The position numbers and the translations under genes are program-made. 64,000 nt of DNA. Source: Streptomyces sp. NRRL F-6492 (GTDB lineage Bacteria; Actinomycetota; Actinomycetes; Streptomycetales; Streptomycetaceae). Below, piece after piece: positions 40,952-49,615 of this stretch. A model generated the notes under the pieces. That model saw only the letters and a program-made list of their open reading frames with translations, made no database searches and had not been told where the DNA came from. The DNA lies in assembly GCF_001280125.1 (NCBI RefSeq), contig NZ_LGEG01000114.1, positions 1 to 64,000 on the forward strand. Reading direction: 5' to 3'. How positions within the stretch are numbered: the first letter of the stretch is position 1; every line of letters begins with the position of its first letter.

Positions 40952-41040
40952 GGCTTCAGCCGCGCGGGCCGGGCCTCCGGCCGGGGACCCGCGCGAGCCG
41001 CTCAGACCTCCCCCTCACCTTCGCAGGAGATTGAATTTCC

Positions 41041-42015
41041 ATGGCTGAGATCCTCGTCTACGTCGACCACGTCGACGGAGCCGTCCGCAAGCCCACCCTG
41101 GAGCTGCTGACGCTCGCCCGCCGTCTGGGCGACCCGGTCGCCGTCGCGCTCGGCAACGGCGCCGCCGACACCGCCCCGGTCCTCGCCGAGCACGGCGCGG
41201 TCAAGGTCCTGACCGCCGACGCGCCCGAGTTCGCCGAGTACCTCGTCGTCCCCAAGGTCGACGCCCTCCAGGCCGCCTACGAGGCCGTGTCCGCCGGGGG
41301 CTCCCTGGCCGCCGTACTGGTCCCGTCCTCGGCCGAGGCCAAGGAGATCGCGGCCCGCCTCGCGGTCCGCATCGGCTCCGGCGTCATCACCGACGCCGTG
41401 GACCTGGAGGCCGGTGCCGAGGGCCCGGTGGCGACGCAGGCCGTGTTCGCCGCCTCCTTCACCACCAAGTCCCGCGTCTCCAAGGGCACCCCGGTCATCA
41501 CGGTCAAGCCGAACTCGGCCCCCGTCGAGGCCGCCCCGGCCGCCGGCGCCGTCGAGGCCCTGTCGGTCTCCTTCGGCGCGCTGGCCACCGGCACCAAGGT
41601 CACCTCGCGCACCCCGCGCGAGTCGACCGGCCGCCCGGAGCTGACCGAGGCCGCGATCGTGGTCTCCGGCGGCCGCGGCGTCAACGGCGCCGAGAACTTC
41701 GCGGTCATCGAGGCCCTCGCCGACTCGCTCGGCGCGGCCGTCGGCGCCTCGCGCGCCGCGGTGGACGCCGGCTGGTACCCGCACGCCAACCAGGTCGGCC
41801 AGACCGGCAAGTCGGTCTCGCCGCAGCTGTACATCGCCTCCGGCATCTCCGGCGCGATCCAGCACCGCGCGGGCATGCAGACCTCGAAGACGATCGTCGC
41901 GATCAACAAGGACGCCGAGGCGCCGATCTTCGAGCTCGTCGACTACGGCGTGGTGGGCGACCTCTTCGAGGTCGTCCCGCAGCTGACCGACGAGGTCAAG
42001 ACCCGCAAGGGCTGA
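41041..42015 (+). CDS. etfA: Electron transfer flavoprotein, alpha subunit
   Basis: The 324-aa FAD-binding subunit has the C-terminal ETF alpha signature: [69 protein letters not shown] and [28 protein letters not shown], which wraps FAD. It forms the heterodimer with EtfB. AGGAG lies about 12 nt before the ATG. A long terminator hairpin follows the stop codon. Confidence 0.96.
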   Translation: MAEILVYVDHVDGAVRKPTLELLTLARRLGDPVAVALGNGAADTAPVLAEHGAVKVLTADAPEFAEYLVVPKVDALQAAYEAVSAGGSLAAVLVPSSAEAKEIAARLAVRIGSGVITDAVDLEAGAEGPVATQAVFAASFTTKSRVSKGTPVITVKPNSAPVEAAPAAGAVEALSVSFGALATGTKVTSRTPRESTGRPELTEAAIVVSGGRGVNGAENFAVIEALADSLGAAVGASRAAVDAGWYPHANQVGQTGKSVSPQLYIASGISGAIQHRAGMQTSKTIVAINKDAEAPIFELVDYGVVGDLFEVVPQLTDEVKTRKG

Positions 42016-42032
42016 CCTGCGGTTCTGTCGGA

Positions 42033-42072
42033 CCGGGGGCCGCACGGTGAACTCTCACCGTGCGGCCCCCGG
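42033..42072 (+). terminator. Strong terminator after etfA
   Basis: An 18-bp perfect stem (CCGGGGGCCGCACGGTGA / TCACCGTGCGGCCCCCGG) with a 4-nt loop ACTC starts 18 nt after the stop codon. Confidence 0.9.
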
Positions 42073-42088
42073 CCGTTTCGGACACCCA

Positions 42089-42150
42089 TTGACTCAGCTC
42101 CGGCCGCCCGTTAACTTCGCCATACGGATTGTTTATTCCGTTCAGCGGAA
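42089..42150 (+). promoter_or_regulatory. Promoter and downstream operator of the HpcH-type aldolase gene
   Basis: TTGACT (42089-42094) and TAACTT (42112-42117) are spaced 17 nt. The inverted repeat TTCCG-TTCAG-CGGAA (42136-42150) lies in the transcribed leader just before the ribosome binding site AGGAGG, and resembles IclR-type operators. No IclR gene is adjacent. Confidence 0.6.
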
Positions 42151-42167
42151 AACAGGAGGGTAGTGGG

Positions 42168-43457
42168 ATGGGTCAGCAGGAGAAGGTGTCGACGAGCCTC
42201 GCGGGCACGGTCAGCGAGGGCATCAGCGCCTCCCTCGCCGCGGTGGACGCCGAACTGGACCGCCGCTACCCGGGAGACCCCGGCACCCGCCAGCCCGTCC
42301 ACACCGTCTACGTCCCCGGCAACCTCTTCGACGCCGGCACCGTCCGCTCCTGGGGCGACCGGGCCCTCGCCGCCCTCGACGAACACGCCCCCGACGCCGC
42401 CTCCTTCGCCGCCGTCCTCGGCCTCTCCGACGACCTCGCCGAGGACGTGTACGGCCGCGTGCGGGCGAAGCTGGAGCGGGAGCCGATCGAGGACCTCCGG
42501 GTCGACTTCGAGGACGGCTACGGGGGCGAGGACGAGGACCGGGACGCGGCCCGCGCCGCCCGGCTGGTCTCCGAGGCGTACGCCGGGGGCACCGCCGCCC
42601 CGTACACGGGCATCCGGATGAAGTGCATGGAGGCCGCCGTGCGCGACCGGGGCATCCGCACCACCGACGTCTTCCTCACCGGCCTCCTGGAGCACGGCGG
42701 CCTCCCCGAAGGACTCGTCCTCACCCTCCCCAAGGTCACCTACCCCGAGCAGGTCACCGCCTTCGTCCGCCTCCTGGAGGCCTTCGAGAAGGCCCACGGC
42801 CTCGACGCGGGCCGCCTCGGCTTCGAGATCCAGATCGAGACCAGCCAGGCCATCCTCGCCGCCGACGGCACCGCCGCCGTCGCCCGCATGATCGGTGCCG
42901 CCGAGGGCCGCGCCACCGGACTGCACTACGGCACCTTCGACTACAGCGCCTGCCTCGGCGTCTCCGCCGCCTACCAGGCCAGCGACCACCCGGCCGCCGA
43001 CCACGCCAAGGCGATCATGCAGGTCGCCGCCGCCGGCACCGGCGTCCGCGTCTCCGACGGCTCCACCAACGTCCTGCCGGTCGGCTCCACCGAGCACGTC
43101 CACGAGGCCTGGCGCCTGCACTACGGCCTCACCCGCCGCGCCCTCGCCCGCGCCTACTACCAGGGCTGGGACATGCACCCCGGCCACATCCCCACCCGCT
43201 ACGCCGCCGTCTTCGCCTTCTACCGCGAGGGCTTCGAGGCCGCCGCCAAGCGCCTCTCCGCCTACGCCAACCACGCGGGCGGCGACGTCATGGACGAGCC
43301 GGCCACCGCCAAGGCGCTCAGCTCCTACCTGCTGCGCGGCATCGACTGCGGCGCCCTCGACACCGCCGAGGTCGACGCGCTCACCGGCATGACCCGCGCC
43401 GCCCTCGACCGCTTCGCGGCCCCGCGTCGCGGCGACCTCACGGCCTCGGCCGAGTAG
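42168..43457 (+). CDS. HpcH/HpaI (citrate lyase beta)-like aldolase, DUF6986 type
   Basis: The 429-aa TIM-barrel protein has the acidic motif LRVDFEDGYGGEDEDRD, LTLPKVTYPEQV (substrate/CoA-facing Lys-Val), FEIQIETSQAIL (metal-binding Glu) and GLHYGTFDYSACLGV. This matches the aldolase/citrate lyase superfamily and the actinobacterial DUF6986 subgroup, longer than HpcH itself. It probably cleaves a C-C bond in a keto-acid or acts like malate synthase/lyase enzymes; the substrate is not known to me. The ATG is set by AGGAGG (42154-42159). It is monocistronic, behind a strong promoter. Confidence 0.85.
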   Translation: MGQQEKVSTSLAGTVSEGISASLAAVDAELDRRYPGDPGTRQPVHTVYVPGNLFDAGTVRSWGDRALAALDEHAPDAASFAAVLGLSDDLAEDVYGRVRAKLEREPIEDLRVDFEDGYGGEDEDRDAARAARLVSEAYAGGTAAPYTGIRMKCMEAAVRDRGIRTTDVFLTGLLEHGGLPEGLVLTLPKVTYPEQVTAFVRLLEAFEKAHGLDAGRLGFEIQIETSQAILAADGTAAVARMIGAAEGRATGLHYGTFDYSACLGVSAAYQASDHPAADHAKAIMQVAAAGTGVRVSDGSTNVLPVGSTEHVHEAWRLHYGLTRRALARAYYQGWDMHPGHIPTRYAAVFAFYREGFEAAAKRLSAYANHAGGDVMDEPATAKALSSYLLRGIDCGALDTAEVDALTGMTRAALDRFAAPRRGDLTASAE

Positions 43458-43503
43458 CCGCCCGGGAAAGACCGGTCGCCCGGGGAAGGCCGTCCGGCCG
43501 GCG

Positions 43504-44538
43504 TCAGACGGCCGGCGGCGCGATCTCGCCCGAGCCCCGGGCGAGGAGCGTCGTGCCGAGCACCACCCGCTCCGGCGCCCCGTCGACCCCCTCCAGGCGC
43601 CGGAACAGCCGCTCCGCCGCCGTCCTTCCGAGCGCGGCGGCGTCCTGGGCGACGACCGTGATGCCCAGGAGGTCGGCCAGCTCGATGTCGTCGAAGCCGA
43701 CCAGGGCGACCGGCCGGTCCCGCCCGGCGAGGGCCCGGACGGCCGTGACGGTGACCCGGTTGTTCCCCGCGAACAGCGCCGTCACCGGCTCCGGCGCGGC
43801 CAGCATCCCCCGTACCGCCGCGTCCACCCGCTCCGGATCGGTCGGGCCCGGCGAGACCCACTCCTCCCGGACCGGGAGCCCCGCGTCCTCCATCGCCGCG
43901 CGGTAGCCGCGCAGCCGCTCGGCCGCCGTGTGGATGCGCGGGCGGTCGCCGACGAAGCCGATCCGGCGGTGGCCGTGGGCGATCAGATGGGCCGTGCCCT
44001 CGCGCGCCCCGCCGAAGCTGTCGGAGAGGACCGCGTCGGCGTCGATCCGCCCGGCGGGACGGTCGACGAACACCGTGGCGACGCCCGCCCTGATCTCGGG
44101 CTCCAGATACCGGTGGTCGTCGCCGGCCGGGATGACGATGAGGCCGTCGACCCGGCGCGCGCACAGCGCGAGCGCCAGCTCCTGCTCCCGGTCGGGGTCC
44201 TCGGCGCTCGACCCGTTGATCAGGAGGGCCCCGTGCGCCCGCGCGACCTCCTCGACCGCCCGGCTCAGCGGACCGTAGAAGGGGTCGGCGAGATCCTCCA
44301 GGACCAGGCCGACGGTCGCGGTCCTGCCCTTGCGCAGGACCCGCGCGCTGTCGTTGCGCCGGAAGCCGAGGACCTCGATGGCCTCCTGCACCCGCCGCTC
44401 GGTGTCGGGGGTGACGCCCGGCTCGCCGTTCACCACCCGGGACACCGTCTTCAGGCCCACGCCCGCCTTGGCGGCGACGTCCTTCATCGTGGGCCGGTTG
44501 CCGTAGCGGTGCTCGGGGCGGTGGGCGGTGTCGGCCAC
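43504..44538 (-). CDS. LacI-family transcriptional regulator
   Basis: The 344-aa repressor has the LacI HTH and hinge at about 16-70 (PTMKDVAAKAGVGLKTVSRVVNGEPGVTPDTERRVQEAI) and a periplasmic-binding-like sugar-sensing domain (VGLVLEDLADPFYG, GLIVIPAGDDHRYLEPEI, VALVGFDDIELADLLG). The GTG start follows GGAGGAG. It is divergent from a ROK sugar kinase gene with a perfect 12-bp palindrome between them, so it likely represses that gene and itself. The ligand is presumably the sugar or its phosphate. Confidence 0.92.
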   Translation of the reverse strand: MADTAHRPEHRYGNRPTMKDVAAKAGVGLKTVSRVVNGEPGVTPDTERRVQEAIEVLGFRRNDSARVLRKGRTATVGLVLEDLADPFYGPLSRAVEEVARAHGALLINGSSAEDPDREQELALALCARRVDGLIVIPAGDDHRYLEPEIRAGVATVFVDRPAGRIDADAVLSDSFGGAREGTAHLIAHGHRRIGFVGDRPRIHTAAERLRGYRAAMEDAGLPVREEWVSPGPTDPERVDAAVRGMLAAPEPVTALFAGNNRVTVTAVRALAGRDRPVALVGFDDIELADLLGITVVAQDAAALGRTAAERLFRRLEGVDGAPERVVLGTTLLARGSGEIAPPAV

Positions 44539-44616
44539 GGTCTGCGGCTCCTCCGTCGTGTCGGGACCCCGCCGTGGCCGGGCCGTCTTTCGGACTCCGA
44601 ACGAGCATAGGGCCTG

Positions 44617-44628
44617 GACAACGTTGTC
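44617..44628. promoter_or_regulatory. LacI operator GACAACGTTGTC
   Basis: A perfect 12-bp palindrome with the central CG typical of LacI/GalR operators lies in the 153-bp divergent gap. It is next to TATGCT on the minus strand (44604-44609), a good -10 for the regulator gene. Confidence 0.8.
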
Positions 44629-44691
44629 ATGAGGCGTGAGAACATACGGAACGCCCGACCGTCCCCGGCCGTCCCCGGAGGTTCCCCGCCC

Positions 44692-45681
44692 ATGCACACC
44701 GACCTCGCCACGGGTCTCGTCGCCGCCCTCGACATCGGGGGCACCAAGATCGCCGGCGCCCTGGTCGACGGCGAGGGCCGCGTCCGCGTCCGGTCCCGGC
44801 GGCCCACGCCCGCGCGTGAGGACGGCGAGACGGTGATGGCGGCGGTCGAGGACGTCCTCGGCGAACTCGCCGCCTCTCCGCTGTGGGAGGCCGCCGAGGC
44901 CGTCGGCATCGGCAGCGCGGGCCCGGTCGACGCGGCCCGGGGGACCGTCAGCCCCGTCAACGTCCCCGGCTGGCGCGACTACCCGCTCGTCGAACGGGTC
45001 CACCGGGCCGCCGGCGGCCGGCCGGTCACCCTCGTCGGCGACGGCGTCGCCATGACGGCGGCCGAGCACTGGCTCGGAGCCGCCCGGGGCCACGACAACG
45101 CCCTCTGCCTCGTGGTCTCCACGGGCGTCGGCGGCGGTCTCGTCCTCGACGGCCGCCTCCACCCGGGCCCCACCGGCAACGCCGGGCACATCGGGCACAT
45201 CGTGGTCGACCTGGACGGCGAACCCTGCGCGTGCGGCGGGCGCGGCTGCGTCGAACGCCTCGCCAGCGGCCCGCACCTGGCGCGGCGCGCCCTGGAGAAC
45301 GGCTGGCGGCCGGGGCCCGACGGCGACGTCTCCGCCGCCGCGGTGGCAGCCTCCGCGCACGCCGGGGACCCGGTGGCCGTGGCCTCGTTCGAGCGCGCCG
45401 CCCAGGCCCTCGCGGCGGGCATCGCCGCCACGGCGGCCCTGGTCGAGATCGACATCGCGGTCGTCGGCGGTGGAGTGGCGGGCGCCGGCGAGGTCCTCTT
45501 CGCCCCGCTCCGGCGCAGCCTCCGCGGCTACGCCACGCTCTCCTTCGTACGGGACCTGGCGGTCGTCCCCGCCGTCACGGGCGCGGACGCGGGCCTCCTG
45601 GGCGCGGCGGCGGCCGCCGGTCGCACGCGGGAGCGCGGGTCGCGCGCCGACGCGAACGCGGGTGTCGGCACCGGTTCTTGA
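44692..45681 (+). CDS. ROK-family sugar kinase
   Basis: The 329-aa ROK kinase has phosphate-1 ALDIGGTKIAGAL (DIGGTK at 14-19), catalytic region VNVPGWRDYPL and VGDGVAMTAAEHWLGAA (with the DNDVN-like Asp), VSTGVGGGLVLDGRL, and the ROK zinc motif HIGHIVVDLDGEPCACGGRGCVE. It phosphorylates glucose or another hexose such as N-acetylmannosamine. The ATG is set by GGAGG about 10 nt upstream. It is controlled by the divergent LacI repressor. It is convergent with a small hypothetical gene across a tandem repeat. Confidence 0.92.
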   Translation: MHTDLATGLVAALDIGGTKIAGALVDGEGRVRVRSRRPTPAREDGETVMAAVEDVLGELAASPLWEAAEAVGIGSAGPVDAARGTVSPVNVPGWRDYPLVERVHRAAGGRPVTLVGDGVAMTAAEHWLGAARGHDNALCLVVSTGVGGGLVLDGRLHPGPTGNAGHIGHIVVDLDGEPCACGGRGCVERLASGPHLARRALENGWRPGPDGDVSAAAVAASAHAGDPVAVASFERAAQALAAGIAATAALVEIDIAVVGGGVAGAGEVLFAPLRRSLRGYATLSFVRDLAVVPAVTGADAGLLGAAAAAGRTRERGSRADANAGVGTGS

Positions 45682-45749
45682 GGCTGCGGCACGACGCGGG
45701 GGAGGAGGGGGCCGCGACGGCCCCGTCTTCCCGTGTCCGGCCTGCTCCC

Positions 45750-45857
45750 GTAGCCGCTCGTTCTCGTAGCCGCTCGTTCTCGTACCCGCTCGTTCCCGTA
45801 CCCGCTCGTTCCCGTACCCCCGCGTTCTCGTACTCGCTCCCGTATCCGCTCACTCCC
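45750..45857. repeat. 16-bp tandem repeat array, about seven units
   Basis: Units begin at 45750, 45766, 45782, 45798, 45814, 45830 (12-bp, deleted) and 45842. The consensus is GTACCCGCTCGTTCYC, and adjacent pairs are identical, indicating recent duplication. The last unit covers the final codon and stop of the small gene on the minus strand. Apart from this array and about 65 bp of plain sequence, the gap 45682-45849 holds nothing else. Confidence 0.8.
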
Positions 45858-46074
45858 GTACCAGCTCGGCCCTCCTCTGACCGATCAGCCTTCCCTCGGC
45901 CGTCCTGCGCTCCGGTGGTCTCTGCTCGACGACCACCAGGAACGTGTCGGACTCCAGGTCCATCACGACCCGGGCCGGCACTCCCTCGTCGCGCCGCGCG
46001 CCGGCGAACTCCTCCGCGGGCCAGCTGCCCCGCGGACCGCCGGCCGGAAAGCGTTCGAGAACCGTACGACTCAT
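45850..46074 (-). CDS. Small conserved-looking hypothetical protein (74 aa)
   Basis: The 74-aa product MSRTVLERFPAGGPRG... has a hydrophobic strand pair ARVVMDLESDTFLVVVEQR, a compact beta-like fold and an Arg/Glu-rich tail ending ELVRE. Start ATG 46074 has GAGGGG about 9 nt upstream, and codon use fits a real gene. I do not recognise a function; it may be a small regulator or structural protein. Its stop codon lies within the 16-bp tandem repeat, suggesting that the array grew from, or eroded, its 3' end. Confidence 0.65.
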   Translation of the reverse strand: MSRTVLERFPAGGPRGSWPAEEFAGARRDEGVPARVVMDLESDTFLVVVEQRPPERRTAEGRLIGQRRAELVRE

Positions 46075-46221
46075 GTCCACACCCCTCGTGCTTGGCGTTT
46101 TCCACGACGGTTTCCCCGAAGTGTCACGCCCATGCCGGTACCGACGCCGATCCATACGTTCGTGGTTTCCGTGGCAGGGTGTTGCGGGCAAGCCACAGGG
46201 GGCTACCGAAGAGGGGGAAAC

Positions 46222-47256
46222 GTGATCGTCTGGATCAACGGGGCGTTCGGCGCGGGGAAGTCCAGCACCGCGCGTGAACTGGTCGAGCTGATCCCGCACA
46301 GCACCCTGTACGACCCCGAACTCGTCGGCGGGGCGCTCGGCCGGCTGCTTCCGGCCAAGCGGCTCGCCGAGGTCGAGGACTACCAGGACCTGCCGATCTG
46401 GCGGCGGCTCGTCGTCGACGCGGCCGCCGCCCTGCTCGCCGAGGTCGGCGGCGTCCTGGTCGTCCCCATGACCCTGCTCCGTCAGGAGTACCGGGACGAG
46501 ATCTTCGGCGGGCTCGCCGCCCGCCGCATCGAGGTGCGCCACATCCTGCTCTCACCTGAGGAAACGATCCTGCGACAACGGATCGACACCCGGGCGGAGT
46601 ACGGCGATCCCGAGGCCGACGCCCGCGTCCGGGAGTGGTGCCACGCGCACGTGGATCCGTACCGCACCGCCCTCGGCTGGCTCGCCGCCGACGCGTACCC
46701 CGTCGACAACTCCGCGCTCACCGTGGCCGAGACCGCCCGGACCGTCGCCGACGCGGTCCGGGGCGGGCTCGCCGCCCCCTGCGGGATCGTCCAGACGCCC
46801 GAACCGACCGGCGAGACCGTCGCCGCCGGCGTGCTGCTCTTCGACGAACAGGACCGCTTCCTGCTCGTGGACCCCACCTACAAGCCCGGCTGGGAGTTCC
46901 CCGGCGGCGTCGTCGAGCCCGGCGAGCCCCCGGCCCGGGCCGGGATGCGGGAGGTGGCCGAGGAGGTCGGCCTCGCACTCGACGCCGTGCCCCGGCTGCT
47001 GCTCGTCGACTGGGAACGGCCCGCGCCCCCGGGGTACGGGGGGCTGCGCCTCCTCTTCGACGGGGGCACCCTCCGCGCCGCCGACACCGAGCGGTTGAGC
47101 CTCCCCGGCGCCGAACTGCGCGGCTGGCGCTTCGTCACCGAGGAGGAGGCCGCCGACCTGCTGCCGCCCGTCCGCTACCAGCGCCTCCGCTGGGCCCTGC
47201 GCGCGCGGGAGCGGGGCACGGTCCTCAACCTGGAGGCCGGGGTCCCGGTGGGGTGA
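46222..47256 (+). CDS. P-loop kinase/ATPase-Nudix hydrolase fusion
   Basis: The 344-aa bifunctional protein has an N-terminal P-loop NTPase (about 1-185) with WINGAFGAGKSS (Walker A, Gly7-Ser14) and a kinase-like lid HILLSPEETILRQRIDTR. The C-terminal Nudix domain (about 205-335) has an intact box from Gly229 to about residue 251 (GVVEPGE, seven residues, REVAEEVGL). The fusion suggests phosphorylation and pyrophosphate hydrolysis of related nucleotides or RNA ends, by inference. The GTG follows GGGGGAAAC. It is monocistronic, with unrelated genes around it. Confidence 0.88.
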   Translation: MIVWINGAFGAGKSSTARELVELIPHSTLYDPELVGGALGRLLPAKRLAEVEDYQDLPIWRRLVVDAAAALLAEVGGVLVVPMTLLRQEYRDEIFGGLAARRIEVRHILLSPEETILRQRIDTRAEYGDPEADARVREWCHAHVDPYRTALGWLAADAYPVDNSALTVAETARTVADAVRGGLAAPCGIVQTPEPTGETVAAGVLLFDEQDRFLLVDPTYKPGWEFPGGVVEPGEPPARAGMREVAEEVGLALDAVPRLLLVDWERPAPPGYGGLRLLFDGGTLRAADTERLSLPGAELRGWRFVTEEEAADLLPPVRYQRLRWALRARERGTVLNLEAGVPVG

Positions 47257-47292
47257 CCGGCCGGGACGGCGGCGACGACCGGGACCGACCGC

Positions 47293-47991
47293 TCAGGCCG
47301 GAACCGCTCCGGCCCTCGCCGCCGCCCTCAGCCGGGCCGCCGTGTCCGTGACCACCGGCGCGCCGTGCCCGCAGCACAGCACCGACGGGTCCAGCTCCGC
47401 CAGCCTCCGCATCGACTCCAGGGCGAGGGCGCGGTCGACGTGGAACACGCCGAAGGTCACCTCTCCCACCGAGGCCACCGTGTCCCCGGCGAACAGCACG
47501 CCGTGGCGGGGGAGGTGCACGGCGATCGAGCCCGGGGTGTGGCCGGGGACGTGGACCACCACGGCCCCGTCGCCGAAACCGAGCTCCTCGCCGTCCTCCA
47601 CCTCCCGGTCCACCCGGGTCGGCGGCGCTTCCGGCACGGTCAGACCGTGCTCGTACAGCGGGAGTTCCCAGTCCAGGAGGTCGGGCTCGGGGACCGGGGC
47701 CTCGCCCCGGACCACCGGCGCGTCCAGGCGGTGCGCCACGATCTCGGCCCCGTGACGGTCCGCCAGCTCCTGGGCCGCGCCCACGTGGTCCCCGTGGCAG
47801 TGGGTCAGCACGATGCGGCGCAGCCGGTCCGGGTCCAGACCGGCCGCCCGTACGGCCGCCGTCGTCGCGTCCGCCGTACCCGCCCACCCCGCGTCGACCA
47901 GGGTCAGTTCCTCCTCGTCCCGCCAGAGGTAGGCCTGGCCTATGGAGTAGTCGAGCACGTGCAGCCGCGGAGTCACGATGAGGGGTTCCAT
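47293..47991 (-). CDS. MBL-fold metallohydrolase
   Basis: The 232-aa metallo-beta-lactamase-fold hydrolase has the binuclear zinc motif THCHGDHVG (His64, His66, Asp68, His69), the loop GHTPGSIAVHLPRHGVLFAGDTVAS (His and bridging Asp) and CCGHGAPV near the C-terminus. Candidates include glyoxalase II-like or lactonase activities; the sequence does not decide. It is convergent with the P-loop/Nudix gene and upstream of no operon partner. Confidence 0.9.
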   Translation of the reverse strand: MEPLIVTPRLHVLDYSIGQAYLWRDEEELTLVDAGWAGTADATTAAVRAAGLDPDRLRRIVLTHCHGDHVGAAQELADRHGAEIVAHRLDAPVVRGEAPVPEPDLLDWELPLYEHGLTVPEAPPTRVDREVEDGEELGFGDGAVVVHVPGHTPGSIAVHLPRHGVLFAGDTVASVGEVTFGVFHVDRALALESMRRLAELDPSVLCCGHGAPVVTDTAARLRAAARAGAVPA

Positions 47992-48087
47992 GCGGCGAAC
48001 CTACGCGTCCGCGCAGGTCCGCCGCCCGGTTCTACGCTCTCGGCGAGCTTCGCCGAACGCTGAACCCGATCAGGAACCGAAAGCGCG

Positions 48088-49452
48088 TCAGGCCTGCTTC
48101 GAGCGCGCGTAGTTGACGAGGAAGTGCGCCTCGGCCACCGACAGGCGCTCCAGCTCCTCCGGCGACACGGACTCGTTGGGCGCGTGGATCTGCGCCTCCG
48201 GCTCGCTCAGGCCGATCAGCAGGATCTCCGCCTCCGGGTACAGCGAGGCCAGCGTGCTGCACAGCGGGATCGAGCCGCCCAGACCGGCCGTCTGCATCTC
48301 CTGACCGGGGTACGCGACCTCCATCGCCTCGGCCATCGAGGCGTACGCCGGGCTCGACGTGTCCGCCTGGAAGGCCTGGCCCTGGCCGACCTGCTCCAGG
48401 GTCACCCGGGCGTTCCACGGCGTGTGGTTCTCGATGTGGGCGAAGAGCAGCTTCGTCGCCTCGGCCGCGTCCTGGCCCGGCGGCACCCGCAGGCTGACCT
48501 GCGCGCGGGCCGTCCTCGGGACGGACGGGGTGGCGCCGGCCACCGGGTGGCAGTCGATGCCGACGACGGTGACGGCGGGGCGCGCCCAGATGCGGTCCGC
48601 GACCGTGCCGCCGCCCGGCAGGTCCACGCCCGGCAGCACCTTGGCGTCCTGGCGGAAGTTCTCCTCCGGGTACTGGAGGCCCTCCCACACGGCGTCGCCC
48701 GGCAGGCCGTCGATGACGGTCGAACCGTCCGGGCCGCGCAGCGAGTCGAGCACGCGGATCAGCGCGGCGAGCGCGTCCGGGGCGGCGCCGCCGAACTGGC
48801 CGGAGTGCAGGTTGCCCTCCAGGGTGTCGATCCGCACCCGGATCATCGTCATGCCGCGCAGGGTCGCGGTCACCGTCGGCAGGCCCACCCGGAAGTTGCC
48901 CGCGTCGCCGATCACGATCGCGTCGGCGGTCAGCAGTTCGGGGTGCTCCTCGGCGTACCGCTCCAGGCCGCCGGTGCCCTGCTCCTCCGAGCCCTCGACG
49001 ATCACCTTGACCGTCACCGGGACGCCGCCGTTCGCCTTCAGGGCGCGCAGCGCGAGCAGGTGCAGGACCACCCCGCCCTTGCAGTCGGCCGTGCCGCGTC
49101 CGTACCAGCGTCCGTCGCGCTCGGTCAGCTCGAACGGCGGGGAGAGCCACGCGGACTCGTCCAGCTTCGGCTGCACGTCGTAGTGCGCGTAGAGCAGGAC
49201 GGTCGGCGCGCCGGCCGGGCCGGGGAGCATGCCGTACACGGCCTGCGAGCCGTCCGGGGTGTCGAGCAGCGCCACGTCCTGGAAGTCCTCGGCGCGCAGC
49301 GCGTCGGCGACCCAGTTCGCCGCCGCCTCGCACTCGCTGCGCGGGGCCACGTTCTCGTCCGCCACCGACTCGAAGGCCACCAGCTCCGTGAGCTCCGTCC
49401 TGGCGCGGGGCATCAGGGACCGTACGGTCTCGGCGATCGGATTCGCGGTCAT
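48088..49452 (-). CDS. M20-family dipeptidase/peptidase
   Basis: The 454-aa zinc peptidase has VLLYAHYDVQP (first metal His and Asp), RGTADCKGG (bridging Asp), EGSEEQGTGGL (catalytic and metal Glu) and HAPNESVSPEE (C-terminal metal His), with the lid domain between. It is similar to the carnosinase/CPG2-like dipeptidases of the cytosol. ATG 49452 is set by AGGAG, and the longer reading from 49527 lacks support. It is monocistronic and divergent from the geranylgeranyl-reductase-like gene. Confidence 0.93.
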   Translation of the reverse strand: MTANPIAETVRSLMPRARTELTELVAFESVADENVAPRSECEAAANWVADALRAEDFQDVALLDTPDGSQAVYGMLPGPAGAPTVLLYAHYDVQPKLDESAWLSPPFELTERDGRWYGRGTADCKGGVVLHLLALRALKANGGVPVTVKVIVEGSEEQGTGGLERYAEEHPELLTADAIVIGDAGNFRVGLPTVTATLRGMTMIRVRIDTLEGNLHSGQFGGAAPDALAALIRVLDSLRGPDGSTVIDGLPGDAVWEGLQYPEENFRQDAKVLPGVDLPGGGTVADRIWARPAVTVVGIDCHPVAGATPSVPRTARAQVSLRVPPGQDAAEATKLLFAHIENHTPWNARVTLEQVGQGQAFQADTSSPAYASMAEAMEVAYPGQEMQTAGLGGSIPLCSTLASLYPEAEILLIGLSEPEAQIHAPNESVSPEELERLSVAEAHFLVNYARSKQA

Positions 49453-49615
49453 GGGCACGCTCCTGGTGGGTGCGACGTTACGACGGGAGGAGGGCGTTCG
49501 TCGCGTGTCGTGGCGCGGCGAACGCACCGTCGATCCTACGGCCGGGGCCCCGGCTACCGCGCCGTAGGATGCGTCAGGAGCAGACCCCCGGTCGGATCAG
49601 GAGCAGAAGCACATC

